Source: Bacteroidetes bacterium UBA2364 (GTDB lineage: Bacteria; Bacteroidota; Rhodothermia; Rhodothermales; UBA2364). Taken from it: 49,522 nucleotides of DNA. The stretch spans positions 1 through 49,522 of the forward strand of contig DDTM01000111.1 of the NCBI GenBank assembly GCA_002344075.1. Direction: 5' to 3'. Both the position numbers and the translations under genes were made by a program. Numbering within the stretch: the first letter of the stretch is position 1; every line of letters starts with the position of its first letter. This document shows, in pieces, positions 17,801 to 26,429 of the stretch. The notes beneath the pieces were generated by a model, which saw only the letters and a list, made by a program, of their open reading frames with translations, ran no database searches and was not told the DNA's origin.

Positions 17801-18928
17801 TTAAAGGTTGCCACGTAAGGATTGTTCACGTTCTATGGCCTCAAAAAGGGCTTTAAAATTGCCTTTTCCAAAAGAACGCGCTCCTTTCCGTTGAATAATT
17901 TCATAAAAAACCGTCGGACGATCTTCTACGGGCTTGGTAAAAATTTGTAATAAATACCCTTCGTCATCACGATCCACCAAAATACCCAGTTCACGCAAAG
18001 GGGTTATGTCTTCATCAATTTGCCCTACCCGGTCCAGTACTTCATCATAATAAGCCTCCGGAACCTGTAAAAACGAAATTCCTCGGCTCCGCATAGCTGT
18101 TACCGTCTCGATGATATTATCGGTTGCAAGCGCAATATGCTGAACACCGGCTCCTTTATAAAATATCAAATATTCCTCAATTTGACTTTTTTTCAGGCCT
18201 TCTGCGGGTTCATTAATCGGCAATTTGATACGCTCGTTCCCATTCGACATTACCTTAGACATCAAAGCGGTATATTCAGTGGAAATGTCTTTGTCATCAA
18301 AAGAGACCAACTGTCTAAAACCCAATACATTTGCATAAAATTGCGCATAGGTATTCATCTCGCCCAATTCAAGGTTACAAACCACGTGATCAACGTATTT
18401 TAAACCGATGGATGTTGGGGCAAAATGTGGATTTTGGTACGCCACAAATCCCGGCATAAAGGGGCCTGTATAATGGTTACGTTCGACAAAAGTATGGATG
18501 GTATCTCCATAGGTACGTATGGCAGAGGTAACAACCGTACCAAATTCGTCCTGAAAGGTAATGGGTTCGTGAACCGGAATCGCCCCACGCTCCACTGTAG
18601 CGGCAAAGGAATACGTGGCGTCATCCACCCAAAACGCCACATCTCGGACTCCATCCCCATGCAAATGGGCATGTTTCGCCACAAAATGATCCGGATCAAG
18701 GGCTGTTGTAAAAAGGAAACGAATCTTATCTTGGCGCAGTACATACGTCACGGATTCACGGTGGCCGGTTTCGGGGCCACGATATGCTTCCATCTGAAAA
18801 CCAAGTGCGGTTTGATAATAATGCGCAGCCTGCTTTGCATTGCCCACATAAAACTCCACGTAGTCGGTGCCATTAATGGGCAAAAAGTCGGTTTGGGTCG
18901 CCTCGACAGGATGGATCAAACGGTCCAT
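17801..18928 (-). CDS. hppD: 4-hydroxyphenylpyruvate dioxygenase
   Basis: A 375-residue Fe(II) dioxygenase of the vicinal-oxygen-chelate fold that converts 4-hydroxyphenylpyruvate to homogentisate. Two homologous halves are visible: the N-terminal half starts DYVEFYVGNAKQAAHYY and the C-terminal half YVDHVVCNLE. The predicted iron triad is the His in YVDHVVCN near residue 180, the His in VQHIALATD near 262 and the Glu in VFYEIIQR near 340. The C-terminal GARSFGKGNFKALFEAIE is strongly conserved in HPPD and lines the active site. It is the first gene of the hppD-hmgA pair. Length matches the family, and there is no signal peptide. Confidence 0.95.
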   Translation of the reverse strand: MDRLIHPVEATQTDFLPINGTDYVEFYVGNAKQAAHYYQTALGFQMEAYRGPETGHRESVTYVLRQDKIRFLFTTALDPDHFVAKHAHLHGDGVRDVAFWVDDATYSFAATVERGAIPVHEPITFQDEFGTVVTSAIRTYGDTIHTFVERNHYTGPFMPGFVAYQNPHFAPTSIGLKYVDHVVCNLELGEMNTYAQFYANVLGFRQLVSFDDKDISTEYTALMSKVMSNGNERIKLPINEPAEGLKKSQIEEYLIFYKGAGVQHIALATDNIIETVTAMRSRGISFLQVPEAYYDEVLDRVGQIDEDITPLRELGILVDRDDEGYLLQIFTKPVEDRPTVFYEIIQRKGARSFGKGNFKALFEAIEREQSLRGNL

Positions 18929-19117
18929 AAGAGATTGGGGTTAAGGTTAAAGAGTGTCTCTATACAGTCCAAAATAACCGGATTTTGTGCGCCCTGCATC
19001 CAAAACGAAATGTATTCGGAAATTCGGATAAATCCCGATTTAGGTTGGACAATATAACGGACTACAAAATTTTATTTGGCCATTGTTTGGTAATTTAAAC
19101 ATATAACAGAATATTAC

Positions 19118-19342
19118 ATGCCTCAATTTGAATTAAACCTGATGCAGCCTAAGCCCTTCCGTGGCCTTGTCCGCGCCAGATCAAAACAAGAAGCACTCGT
19201 GTCATATTTGCCCACAAACGAGGCGCCATTCCCTGAAATACAAGAACCCACCGATCTTCAAGGCTGGCAGGCAATCACCTTAGATCAGGAAATTATTGGT
19301 TTTATTCGCGACCATAACCGGATGCGGTTCAGAAGAGACTAA
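19118..19342 (+). CDS. Small hypothetical protein upstream of Nudix hydrolase
   Basis: A 74-residue protein of no family I recognise. It is polar with no membrane segment, signal peptide or Cys, and ends in a basic patch (RDHNRMRFRRD). Only 5 bp separate its stop from the ATG of the Nudix gene, so the two are probably co-translated. The upstream gap to hppD is divergent and AT-rich, consistent with a promoter there. Confidence 0.6.
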   Translation: MPQFELNLMQPKPFRGLVRARSKQEALVSYLPTNEAPFPEIQEPTDLQGWQAITLDQEIIGFIRDHNRMRFRRD

Positions 19343-19347
19343 AACCA

Positions 19348-19908
19348 ATGGAACACATTAAGGCCTTACAAGACGCATGGACGCTACTCGAACAGAAATA
19401 TTGGTACGAGTCTAAACACGGCAACCTCCGGCAAGACCATGTTCGACTACCAAACGGTGTAGAAATTTTGGATTATATGTTGATGGAATATGCAGACTGG
19501 AGCGGTGTATTGTGCATAACAGAGGAAGGCAACGTTCTTACTGTCACCCAGTACCGGCATGGAGCAGCTTTGAGCAGTATCGAATTCCCGGCAGGAATGG
19601 TGGACGAGGGCGAAACCCCATTAGAAGCTGCCAAACGAGAATTGCTCGAAGAAACGGGATATGTGGCAGAGGGATGGCAACCGCTAATGGTCTGTTTTCC
19701 TGAACCTGTGAAACAAACCAATAAAGGCCATTTATTTGTAGCCCATAGGGCAAAAAAGGTATCGGAGCCACGAACCGAATCAACAGAGTCCTTACACATC
19801 CATGCCTTTGCACCTGAAATTATTTTCAAATGGGCAATGGAGGGTAAAGTGATTCATGCGGTATATCAGGCTGCTATTTTCAAGGCAAAATTAATGGGCA
19901 TCATCTGA
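19348..19908 (+). CDS. Nudix hydrolase (ADP-ribose pyrophosphatase-like)
   Basis: A 186-residue Nudix enzyme. The complete Nudix box runs from GMVDEGETPLEAAKRELLEE to TGY at about residues 87-109, matching Gx5Ex7REUxEExGU with the metal-binding glutamates. An upstream FPAG motif and overall length resemble ADP-sugar pyrophosphatases (NudF/ADPRase type), which cut ADP-ribose into AMP and ribose phosphate. The true substrate cannot be decided from sequence. It follows the small gene at 19118 by 5 bp. Confidence 0.88.
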   Translation: MEHIKALQDAWTLLEQKYWYESKHGNLRQDHVRLPNGVEILDYMLMEYADWSGVLCITEEGNVLTVTQYRHGAALSSIEFPAGMVDEGETPLEAAKRELLEETGYVAEGWQPLMVCFPEPVKQTNKGHLFVAHRAKKVSEPRTESTESLHIHAFAPEIIFKWAMEGKVIHAVYQAAIFKAKLMGII

Positions 19909-20113
19909 ATATTTTCCTACTCACTGCCTTCTTTAGTACAAAAAAAGCCTAATAAGCAGTCGCCTTTAACCCGCCTTAAATTAATGATGGTATCATACCG
20001 ATTGGCAGGGATAAAGGATATTTTTCATCCCAACTCAACTTCGTGCCCAAAGAGTTCTTTTTTATTCTGAAAGCACGTTTTTTGTAAATCTAACATAATA
20101 GGGCGCCACAATT

Positions 20114-21634
20114 TTAGGGGGTACTATCATATCGAATATTTTTTCGCATTCGCCAACGGAAAAGGCCAAAACCAGCCACCAACAACGCCGGGACCAGAAT
20201 CGCAAACCACTTGATCGCACCCTTTGCCCCATCACTTACTTGGTTTAATGGACGAGGAGCAAGTTGTTTACTTCTGATAGATGCCAACGTTTGATCCTGT
20301 AAAAGCCAATCTATGGTATTCATGGCAAAAATCAGGCTGCCATCGGGCGGCTGCCCCACAATCCCTTCATTCATAAAATCCCCGTCTCCAACAGCCAAAA
20401 GGCGCGTAGGCTTGCCTATCTTTCCGGCAATAACAGCACTCAGAAAGCGGCCTTCATAGGCAGCAGCAAGTACATAAGGCCCACCAGTTAATACAGGATT
20501 GGAGGTTGCGTTCGGATCTGGTTGAATATTAAATACATTTTTTTGAACTGAGCTGTTCGCAGAAGAGAACAGCAGCGGCGTAGCCTGAATACCTTTCCCC
20601 TTTTTGCCCAAATCAATCGTGCTAACAAAAGGCAATAGCATTTCACGTACCCCTTCTGTTACGGGATGAGCATTAAATTTGGTGACGATGGGCAAAAATG
20701 TATAAGGAATCTGCATGGTAAATGGACCGTTTTGTGCGGAAATCGGAGCACTTTGACGATCCTGTACCAAATTCGGTTGGAGCCCAATACCATATTTTTC
20801 GAAGAGATTTTCTAATCCAGATTCAAATGGATTAGCCACTCCTGTCTGAATACTGGCATTGATGCGGTTCAGAAAGAAACCTACTTTCCCTCCTTGCATG
20901 ATAAAGTCATCGAGGGCATTTATGGCTGCCTCAGGCAGTGGTGATGTGGGCGCGACGACCATCAAAACATCAGGCTTTTCGGATAGTTGTCCTGTAGAAT
21001 CAACCTGAACCTGAAGGGTGGTATAGCTTTTATCCAACCCTTGTTTCCAAAAACGCATCACGTCATCCGGATTGGGTTCGCCGTGCCCAGTTAGGAAGCC
21101 AATTTTTGGAAGGTTTTCAGAGGATAATTTTCGGATGGCCGTAGAAAGGTCATACTCCAAATTGGACAAATCCTGAATCACGGGCAAAACTTCCTTTTTC
21201 CCCCCATATGAAATGGTTAAGCCCATGTACGCATTTTTGATTTGGAGTGCGTCGTTCTCCATTACCTGCACCTGAACGGGCGGAACCCCTGCTTCGTTGG
21301 CGACCTTTTTGTCCTTTTCATTATCGGGGCTATGAAACTGATATTGGAATTTTTGTCCGCCGTATGCCCGATATTCATTCAATTTATCCCGTAATAACCG
21401 CCGATTGGCGCTATACGGTGCGGGTAGATTATCGGTAAAATACACCTTGACGGTTACAGGATCTTTTAGCTTTTGAACCAACGATACCGATGAAGGCGCA
21501 AGGGTAAAAACCTGATCATCTGTCAAATCCAGACGCCCAAACCAATTTACACCAATTAGGTTTACCACCACCAAAATAGCACCTACCAATAACAAGGAGA
21601 TTTTAGAAGTAAGGTTTTGCATTATTTTCAACAT
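20114..21634 (-). CDS. gldG: GldG-type ABC transporter auxiliary (substrate-binding-like) protein
   Basis: A 506-residue membrane protein of the GldG family. An N-terminal helix at about 12-32 (ISLLLVGAILVVVNLIGV) is followed by a large extracytoplasmic domain with the GldG-like features SVSLVQKLKDPVTVKVYF, LPAPYSANRRLLRDKL, IGFLTGHGEPNPDDV and GKVGFFLNRIN. A C-terminal helix (about 475-495, WFAILVPALLVAGFGLFRWR) ends it. With the GldF permease and GldA ATPase it would form an ABC complex linked to gliding motility in flavobacteria, although similar operons occur in non-gliding Bacteroidota. It follows gldF by 12 bp. Family is firm; a gliding role in this organism is inference. Confidence 0.88.
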   Translation of the reverse strand: MLKIMQNLTSKISLLLVGAILVVVNLIGVNWFGRLDLTDDQVFTLAPSSVSLVQKLKDPVTVKVYFTDNLPAPYSANRRLLRDKLNEYRAYGGQKFQYQFHSPDNEKDKKVANEAGVPPVQVQVMENDALQIKNAYMGLTISYGGKKEVLPVIQDLSNLEYDLSTAIRKLSSENLPKIGFLTGHGEPNPDDVMRFWKQGLDKSYTTLQVQVDSTGQLSEKPDVLMVVAPTSPLPEAAINALDDFIMQGGKVGFFLNRINASIQTGVANPFESGLENLFEKYGIGLQPNLVQDRQSAPISAQNGPFTMQIPYTFLPIVTKFNAHPVTEGVREMLLPFVSTIDLGKKGKGIQATPLLFSSANSSVQKNVFNIQPDPNATSNPVLTGGPYVLAAAYEGRFLSAVIAGKIGKPTRLLAVGDGDFMNEGIVGQPPDGSLIFAMNTIDWLLQDQTLASIRSKQLAPRPLNQVSDGAKGAIKWFAILVPALLVAGFGLFRWRMRKNIRYDSTP

Positions 21635-21646
21635 AGGACAACCAAT

Positions 21647-22372
21647 TTATGCGTCTCTTTTTCCAATATTATGAGCGGTCAACAGACCAAAGAGTAAAAT
21701 AAGAGAGGTGTAGTATAAAAGATCGCGGGTATCCAGAACCCCGCGTAAAAGGTTGTTATAATGATAATCTGATCCAAGATATTCTACGACATTTCCTAGC
21801 CACGCAGGTAATAATGGTGCAGATTTATCCAATAAAAACAAGGCCAGAATAATTACAAAACCTAATAAATAGGCCACGATTTGGTTGCGGGTGAGGCTGG
21901 ATGCATAAATGCCAATTGCCGAACATAACAGGCCATAGAGCGCCATACCAATATAACCCGCAGTTGTTGCCCCTGCATCCATATTGCCCAATGCGGAAAC
22001 AATTAGGACGTACAAAAGCGTTAGGGAAATGGCAATTAGACACAAGACCGTCGCCGTTAGTAATTTGGCCAGAATCACCTGCCAGTCATGGATGGGCATC
22101 GTTAGCAACAACTCCAAGGTCCCGCTCCGGCGCTCTTCGGCAAAAGTACCCATTGTAAGGGCCGGAACAAAAAACATGAACAAGAGCGGGGTCATGTCAA
22201 ATACTTGTTGTACAGATGCTATATTATTTAAAAACAAACTGTTACCAAAAAACCAACCAGTAATTAGTAAAAAAAAGCCCAATACCACATAACCTGTTAC
22301 GCCATCAAAATAGGCTTTTAGTTCACGACGGGTAATGAGCCAACTTTGGGAAACTTTTTGAATCATAGCCAT
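21647..22372 (-). CDS. gldF: ABC-2-type permease, GldF-like
   Basis: A 241-residue inner-membrane permease with about six helices (for example VTGYVVLGFFLLITGWFFG near 25-45 and IVAYLLGFVIILALFLL near 165-185). The segment FAEERRSGTLELLLTMP near residues 79-95 is the signature cytoplasmic loop of ABC-2 permeases that couples to the ATPase. It lies between gldA (12 bp upstream on the minus strand) and gldG (12 bp downstream), the GldAFG arrangement. GldF size in flavobacteria is about 240 residues, in good agreement. Confidence 0.9.
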   Translation of the reverse strand: MAMIQKVSQSWLITRRELKAYFDGVTGYVVLGFFLLITGWFFGNSLFLNNIASVQQVFDMTPLLFMFFVPALTMGTFAEERRSGTLELLLTMPIHDWQVILAKLLTATVLCLIAISLTLLYVLIVSALGNMDAGATTAGYIGMALYGLLCSAIGIYASSLTRNQIVAYLLGFVIILALFLLDKSAPLLPAWLGNVVEYLGSDYHYNNLLRGVLDTRDLLYYTSLILLFGLLTAHNIGKRDA

Positions 22373-22384
22373 TTAAATTCATGA

Positions 22385-23314
22385 TTAAAGGGTAGTGACC
22401 TGCCGGAAAACGTCTTCTAAGTTTACCTTTTCACGATACAACTCAGTCAATATCCATTCTTGATCTACGGCCAGTCTAAAGAGCTCGGGGCGTATTTCGG
22501 CTTCCAATTCATACGCAAGCGTCAAGAAGAGGGTATCCCCCTGCCAATCCGTCTCTTGCACCGTTAATCCTGCGAAGGTACCGAGGATGGGCAATACCTT
22601 TTCTATAGTCCCATTCAAAATACCCAACCGAATGCGCTGACCACCTGAGAATGCCGTTTTTAATTCCGCCATGCTGCCATCTGCCACCAGTTTACCACCA
22701 GAAATGATTAGGGCACGTTCGCAAATCGCTTCTACTTCCGAAAGAATATGCGTAGAGAGGATCACCGTTTTTTCATCACCCAAATGCCGGATCAAGTCTA
22801 AGATTTCGCCTTTTTGATTGGGGTCAAGGCCAGATGTCGGCTCGTCCAGAATAAGCACCGCTGGATCGTGTAGGAGCGCCTGCGCCAACCCAACCCGTTG
22901 TTTAAAGCCCTTGGAAAGAGTCCCAATTTGTTTATGGAGTACCTCTTTTAGCCCACATTTTCCAGCATATTCAATAACACGACTTCGTAACACGGTTTTC
23001 TCGACACCCCGCATCTGGGCTGTATAGTGGAGGTAATCAAACACATTCATGTCTTCATATAGCGGATTTTGCTCTGGCAAATACCCGATTTGCTGTCGAA
23101 TTTCCAACCCGTGTTCCAGTATGCTTAGTCCGTTTATCTGGGCACTCCCAGAAGTAGGTGGTAAAAAACAGGTAAGCATTTTCATGGTTGTGGTTTTTCC
23201 CGCTCCGTTAGGTCCCAAAAAACCCAGAATTTGGCCTTTGGGAATCGTAAAAGAAAGGTCTTGCACAGCCAAATCGCTGCCATACCGTTTTGATAGCGAC
23301 AGAACTTCGATCAT
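22385..23314 (-). CDS. gldA: ABC transporter ATP-binding protein, GldA-like
   Basis: An ABC ATPase that would drive the GldF/GldG complex. From the start at 23314 (MIEVLSLSKRYGS) it is 309 residues, matching GldA. An upstream in-frame start at 23383 would add 23 residues rich in Trp, Cys and Pro that are not family-like, so I prefer the internal ATG. Visible motifs are Walker A GPNGAGKTTTMK, Q-loop IGYLPEQNPLYEDM, signature LSKGFKQRVGLAQ and Walker B AVLILDEPTSGLDP, with the H-loop His in LSTHILSEVE. The C-terminal third (about 210-309) is the extra domain typical of GldA and NatA-type subunits. It is the first gene of the three-gene operon. Confidence 0.9.
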   Translation of the reverse strand: MIEVLSLSKRYGSDLAVQDLSFTIPKGQILGFLGPNGAGKTTTMKMLTCFLPPTSGSAQINGLSILEHGLEIRQQIGYLPEQNPLYEDMNVFDYLHYTAQMRGVEKTVLRSRVIEYAGKCGLKEVLHKQIGTLSKGFKQRVGLAQALLHDPAVLILDEPTSGLDPNQKGEILDLIRHLGDEKTVILSTHILSEVEAICERALIISGGKLVADGSMAELKTAFSGGQRIRLGILNGTIEKVLPILGTFAGLTVQETDWQGDTLFLTLAYELEAEIRPELFRLAVDQEWILTELYREKVNLEDVFRQVTTL

Positions 23315-23552
23315 AAGCTTTTGAAAAGATGGACGACTAATGCATAATAACCAAACTGGTTTGGGCTTTTGGAGGCCATCCATTACCCGAAAACCTGTAT
23401 ATTATAAGGTACACATTTTGACGGGCCGTAATGTCCGAAAATCCATGAAATCAATACCCTTAAGATGTGATAAAATGGTAAAGCAATCTTGATGGTGTGG
23501 TTGGAGATTTTTTGCCGTATTATTCTGTTCTTGCAAAACATACTACAAATAC

Positions 23553-23558
23553 GGAGGG
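23553..23558 (+). promoter_or_regulatory. Strong Shine-Dalgarno of the HNH gene
   Basis: GGAGGG lies 4 bp before the ATG at 23563. Clear Shine-Dalgarno sequences are rare in this window, as in most Bacteroidota. This one favours ATG 23563 over the in-frame GTG at 23497. Confidence 0.55.
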
Positions 23559-23562
23559 CTGC

Positions 23563-24063
23563 ATGAACGGGCATGTGTTGATCTTAAATCAGGATTATCG
23601 CCCCATTGGGGTAAGCAGTGTTCAACGGGCAGTTACCCTTGTTTTGTTAGAAAAAGCGGAATTGGTCACTGAAAAACCAACGCGGCAAATTCGCGCCTCG
23701 GACTTTGTCTTCCCCTACCCCAGCATTATTCGCTTGCGGAAGTATGTTTCGGTACCATACCGAAATGTCATTTTATCCCGTAAGAATGTGCTGAGGAGGG
23801 ATGGTTTTCGTTGCCAATATTGTGGCGCAACCCATCGGCTTACCATAGACCATGTCCTTCCACGTTCAAGGGGTGGTCAAGATTTATGGGAAAATTTGGT
23901 TGCCGCGTGCATGCCGTGTAACAACCGCAAAGGCAATCGAACGCCGGAAGAGGCTGGGCTGCTTTTGCGTAACAAGCCCTTTCGGCCAAGCCATGTGCTG
24001 TTTATCCGCGATTTTGTAGGGCAATTAGAGGAAGAATGGAAACCTTTTCTTTTTTTGGGATAA
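23563..24063 (+). CDS. HNH endonuclease domain protein
   Basis: A 166-residue HNH nuclease from ATG 23563; a GTG at 23497 would extend it by 22 poorly conserved residues, but the RBS supports the ATG. The N-terminal half (LILNQDYRPIGVSSVQRAVTL) is the conserved leader of the stand-alone HNH proteins of Bacteroidota and cyanobacteria. The HNH motif occupies about 83-125: CQYCG, then LTIDHVLPRSRGG with the metal-binding DH, then NLVAACMPCNNRKGNRTP with the zinc CxxC and final Asn/His position. It is not next to a restriction or phage gene, so a housekeeping DNA-processing role is more likely than defence. Biological substrate is unknown. Confidence 0.87.
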   Translation: MNGHVLILNQDYRPIGVSSVQRAVTLVLLEKAELVTEKPTRQIRASDFVFPYPSIIRLRKYVSVPYRNVILSRKNVLRRDGFRCQYCGATHRLTIDHVLPRSRGGQDLWENLVAACMPCNNRKGNRTPEEAGLLLRNKPFRPSHVLFIRDFVGQLEEEWKPFLFLG

Positions 24064-24129
24064 ATGTAACCAAATCCAGTTTACAACCGTTAATTGGGAT
24101 ATTACCATTCATTCTAAAACCCAACCTAC

Positions 24130-24849
24130 ATGAATCTGCGATTGTTTTTAAACAGTTTATTATTTGCCCTTCTTTTGTCTGCAAATTTTGCTTCAGCACA
24201 AAATAATACTTGGGTAACCGACAAACGAAACCATCAAGGCTTTAATGCCATTTCTGTTGAAACAGCCGGCGATGTCTATATTTACCTAAGTAATCATTTT
24301 AGCGTGGAAGTGGAAGGAAACCCTGAAACCATAGCTAAAATCACAACAGAAGTCTCTAATAAAACCCTGTTCGTTCGCAATAAACAACAGTATTTTACAT
24401 GGAACTCCAAAAATAATCCGCTCAAAATCCGAATTCATCTCCCGCTTTTGGAAAAACTTGACCTGAGCGGCTCTGGAGATGTTGAAGTAAAAGGTCTTAT
24501 CCGAAATCCACGGTTTGATGTCAACCTTTCCGGATCGTCAGATGTACGCATCGAAAAAATTGCCGTCCGCGACCTACAAACCAAGCTTTCAGGTTCTGGT
24601 GATATCCAGTTCGGAAGTGGTAATGCAGATTCCGGTGACCTCCACCTTTCCGGGTCGGGTGCCATTACGGCCCGAAACCTCCAAATCACCGATGGCCGTG
24701 CCAACCTTTCCGGCTCAGGGAAAATAGAAATCTGGGCCAAACGGTATTTGGATATTGATTTGGGCGGATCAGGAACCATCGCATACAGGGGGAATCCGCA
24801 AATTGCTAAAGAAGTGAACGGATCGGGTTCGGTTAGGCGTCTTCAATGA
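24130..24849 (+). CDS. Secreted head-GIN (DUF2807) adhesin-like protein
   Basis: A 239-residue exported protein with a signal peptide (MNLRLFLNSLLFALLLSANFASAQ). The rest is the DUF2807 / 'putative auto-transporter adhesin head GIN' domain. It is a right-handed beta-helix with a repeated LSGSG-type turn (LDLSGSGDVEV, VNLSGSSDVRI, TKLSGSGDIQF, LHLSGSGAITA, ANLSGSGKIEI, IDLGGSGTIAY), spaced about 17-25 residues. It is probably an outer surface or periplasmic protein; its ligand is unknown. A strong terminator follows it at 24881-24917. No SD sequence is visible. Confidence 0.88.
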   Translation: MNLRLFLNSLLFALLLSANFASAQNNTWVTDKRNHQGFNAISVETAGDVYIYLSNHFSVEVEGNPETIAKITTEVSNKTLFVRNKQQYFTWNSKNNPLKIRIHLPLLEKLDLSGSGDVEVKGLIRNPRFDVNLSGSSDVRIEKIAVRDLQTKLSGSGDIQFGSGNADSGDLHLSGSGAITARNLQITDGRANLSGSGKIEIWAKRYLDIDLGGSGTIAYRGNPQIAKEVNGSGSVRRLQ

Positions 24850-24880
24850 GAAGCGTATGAAGGCAGAACCGTAGTTTTTT

Positions 24881-24917
24881 AAGAGCGTTTGGACTTTTTC
24901 ATCCGAACGCTCTTTTT
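24881..24917 (+). terminator. Hairpin terminator abutting the next start codon
   Basis: AAGAGCGTTTGGA (24881-24893) pairs with TCCGAACGCTCTT (24902-24914) with one G-T wobble over 13 bp, an 8-nt loop and then a run of T. It is a textbook intrinsic terminator for the head-GIN gene. The next gene's ATG begins at 24918, immediately after the T-run. Confidence 0.85.
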
Positions 24918-25400
24918 ATGACAAAGTTTACTAAATATTTCTGGTTGATTCCGGGGGCACTTTTTGCCTTGTTGGTGCATCAATCCTACATTGCCCTCAG
25001 CATGAAGAATACGCTTGACAAGGGTTTTTCTACGATGGCAAAAGTGCGAAATTTAGAGGTCAAAGACATGGTGGCCCAATCTCATGGATTGGTAGAATTG
25101 GAGGTTCCACTAAAAGAGGGAGGGACTTTGGTTAAAAAAATGACCATTCCTGCCGCTTGGGTATATACACTTGGCAAAAGAACCTTAAACGAAATGCCCG
25201 TCCATGTTTTACCCGGCACGGGCGAAGAAGTGATCATGGATGACATCGCACGGGTCCAGATGCGAACCCTGATGATTAATATTGCCATCTTAATCTTGTT
25301 TATTCTGATGACTACTGGCGGCGTGCTGGCTTGGTTGCGATACCTCAAAAAAAATGGGGACCCTGCCGAACGTCATATCCCAGATGCAATACCCGTATAA
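24918..25400 (+). CDS. Small two-helix membrane protein of unknown function
   Basis: A 160-residue protein with an N-terminal membrane helix (about 7-27, WLIPGALFALLVHQSYIALS) and a second helix near residues 116-140 (LMINIAILILFILMTTGG). The extracytoplasmic segment between them is about 85 residues and mostly polar (for example LKEGGTLVKKMTIPA). No family is recognised. The ATG at 24918 directly follows a terminator hairpin, so either the gene is expressed by readthrough with its ribosome site in the hairpin, or a downstream start is used (for example Met at residue 30). YtxH and bacilliredoxin genes follow. Confidence 0.6.
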   Translation: MTKFTKYFWLIPGALFALLVHQSYIALSMKNTLDKGFSTMAKVRNLEVKDMVAQSHGLVELEVPLKEGGTLVKKMTIPAAWVYTLGKRTLNEMPVHVLPGTGEEVIMDDIARVQMRTLMINIAILILFILMTTGGVLAWLRYLKKNGDPAERHIPDAIPV

Positions 25401-25502
25401 GAACGATTGGGAACAAAAACGACAAATGACCATACCAAACTAAAAGCGGCCTGCTTTCATGGTGGCTTTCATACACCACTCTACCATTAACTTATTACGA
25501 CT

Positions 25503-25778
25503 ATGCGTGACGATAGAAGTTCAACCGGAACAGCTTTGATGGTTCTTTCTGCCTTCATTGGTGGCATTGGCCTCGGAATGCTGTTGGCCCCTCGTTCAGG
25601 GGAAGAAATCCGGCGCACCATTGGCAACGAAGTGCGGAAACAACGTGAATTGGCAGCCCGTCAAGCACGTCACTTAGCGGATGAGACCGCACGCAAATAT
25701 GTTCCTCTACACGATGAAGATGAAGCGGAATGGGCCAATATTGGCAAAGGTCTTTCCAAAGAATTATCTCGATTATAA
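25503..25778 (+). CDS. YtxH-domain small membrane protein
   Basis: A 91-residue YtxH / gas-vesicle-like protein. The N-terminal helix (about 10-30, ALMVLSAFIGGIGLGMLLAP) leads into the family signature LLAPRSGEEIRRTI, followed by a long basic and acidic amphipathic helix (KQRELAARQARHLADETARKY). Proteins of this type are inner-membrane anchored and often stress-linked; precise role is unknown. It lies between the two-helix protein and the bacilliredoxin, 45 bp before the latter. Confidence 0.8.
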   Translation: MRDDRSSTGTALMVLSAFIGGIGLGMLLAPRSGEEIRRTIGNEVRKQRELAARQARHLADETARKYVPLHDEDEAEWANIGKGLSKELSRL

Positions 25779-25823
25779 TCCTTTTTCCAGACACTCAAAC
25801 CCTGTTTCAGACACATAATCTTT

Positions 25824-26339
25824 ATGCCTTACCCCGAATATTTGCTCGTACCCATGCGGGAAGAACTCACCCGCCTTGGTGTTGAAGAACTGAAAACCGC
25901 TGATGCGGTTGACGAGGCCATGGATGCCGCACAAGAAGGAACCACCCTCTTTATCGTAAACTCCGTCTGTGGCTGTGCTGCCGCAAATGCACGACCCGCA
26001 GTGGCCTTGGCGACTCAGTCGGAGGTACAACCCGACCGGATCTATACCGTCTTTGCTGGACAAGATTTGGATGCAACTGCCCAATTCCGTTCGTATTTGC
26101 CTGGCGTACCGCCCTCGTCCCCTTCCATGTTTCTTTTTAAGAATGGGGAACCTATTTTCTTGATTGAACGCCGTTTTATCGAAGGCCGCTCGGCACAGGC
26201 GATCGGGATGGATCTCGTAAATGCCTATCGAAAATACGTAGGCACCGATGAAATGCCTGATGTGCCAGAATTACCGAACGCCCCATTGCCTGCATTTGCG
26301 ATGGGCGGACGTCCTTCCTCCTTCCGTTCCATCATGTAA
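25824..26339 (+). CDS. BrxA/BrxB (YphP/YqiW) family bacilliredoxin
   Basis: A 171-residue thioredoxin-fold protein. The active-site motif VCGCAAANARPAVALA (CGC near residue 52) is characteristic of the bacilliredoxins, which in Firmicutes remove bacillithiol from oxidised proteins. Bacillithiol-related enzymes also occur in Bacteroidota. The body also shows LVPMREELTRLGVEELKTA and the conserved PSSPSMFLFKNGEPIFLIERR region near 105-125. It is about 25 residues longer than typical members (about 145), owing to a Pro-rich C-terminal tail (PDVPELPNAPLPAFAMGG). It is closed by a bidirectional terminator at 26357-26397. Enzyme assignment is strong; the thiol partner in this organism is inference. 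Confidence 0.85.
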   Translation: MPYPEYLLVPMREELTRLGVEELKTADAVDEAMDAAQEGTTLFIVNSVCGCAAANARPAVALATQSEVQPDRIYTVFAGQDLDATAQFRSYLPGVPPSSPSMFLFKNGEPIFLIERRFIEGRSAQAIGMDLVNAYRKYVGTDEMPDVPELPNAPLPAFAMGGRPSSFRSIM

Positions 26340-26356
26340 TAACCTTGCTTCTTTAC

Positions 26357-26397
26357 GCAAAAAAGCCCCTATTCATCATGGAAAGGGGCTTTTTTGC
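26357..26397. terminator. Bidirectional rho-independent terminator
   Basis: Perfect 13-bp inverted repeat GCAAAAAAGCCCC (26357-26369) and GGGGCTTTTTTGC (26385-26397), with a 15-nt spacer. The A-run on one side and T-run on the other make it work on both strands, serving the plus-strand bacilliredoxin and the minus-strand DUF4287 gene that converge here. Confidence 0.9.
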
Positions 26398-26429
26398 TCA
26401 GCCGAACGTCAATAAACCGTTCTTCAAGT

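Noticed and set aside
18425..19057. 210-codon plus-strand frame antisense to hppD
   Set aside because: It lies over a well-supported enzyme on the other strand and its product has no domain or normal amino-acid pattern.
23563..24063. HNH gene as a restriction or defence component
   Set aside because: Neighbours are ordinary chromosomal genes and no methyltransferase or phage gene is near; a lone HNH protein is common in Bacteroidota.
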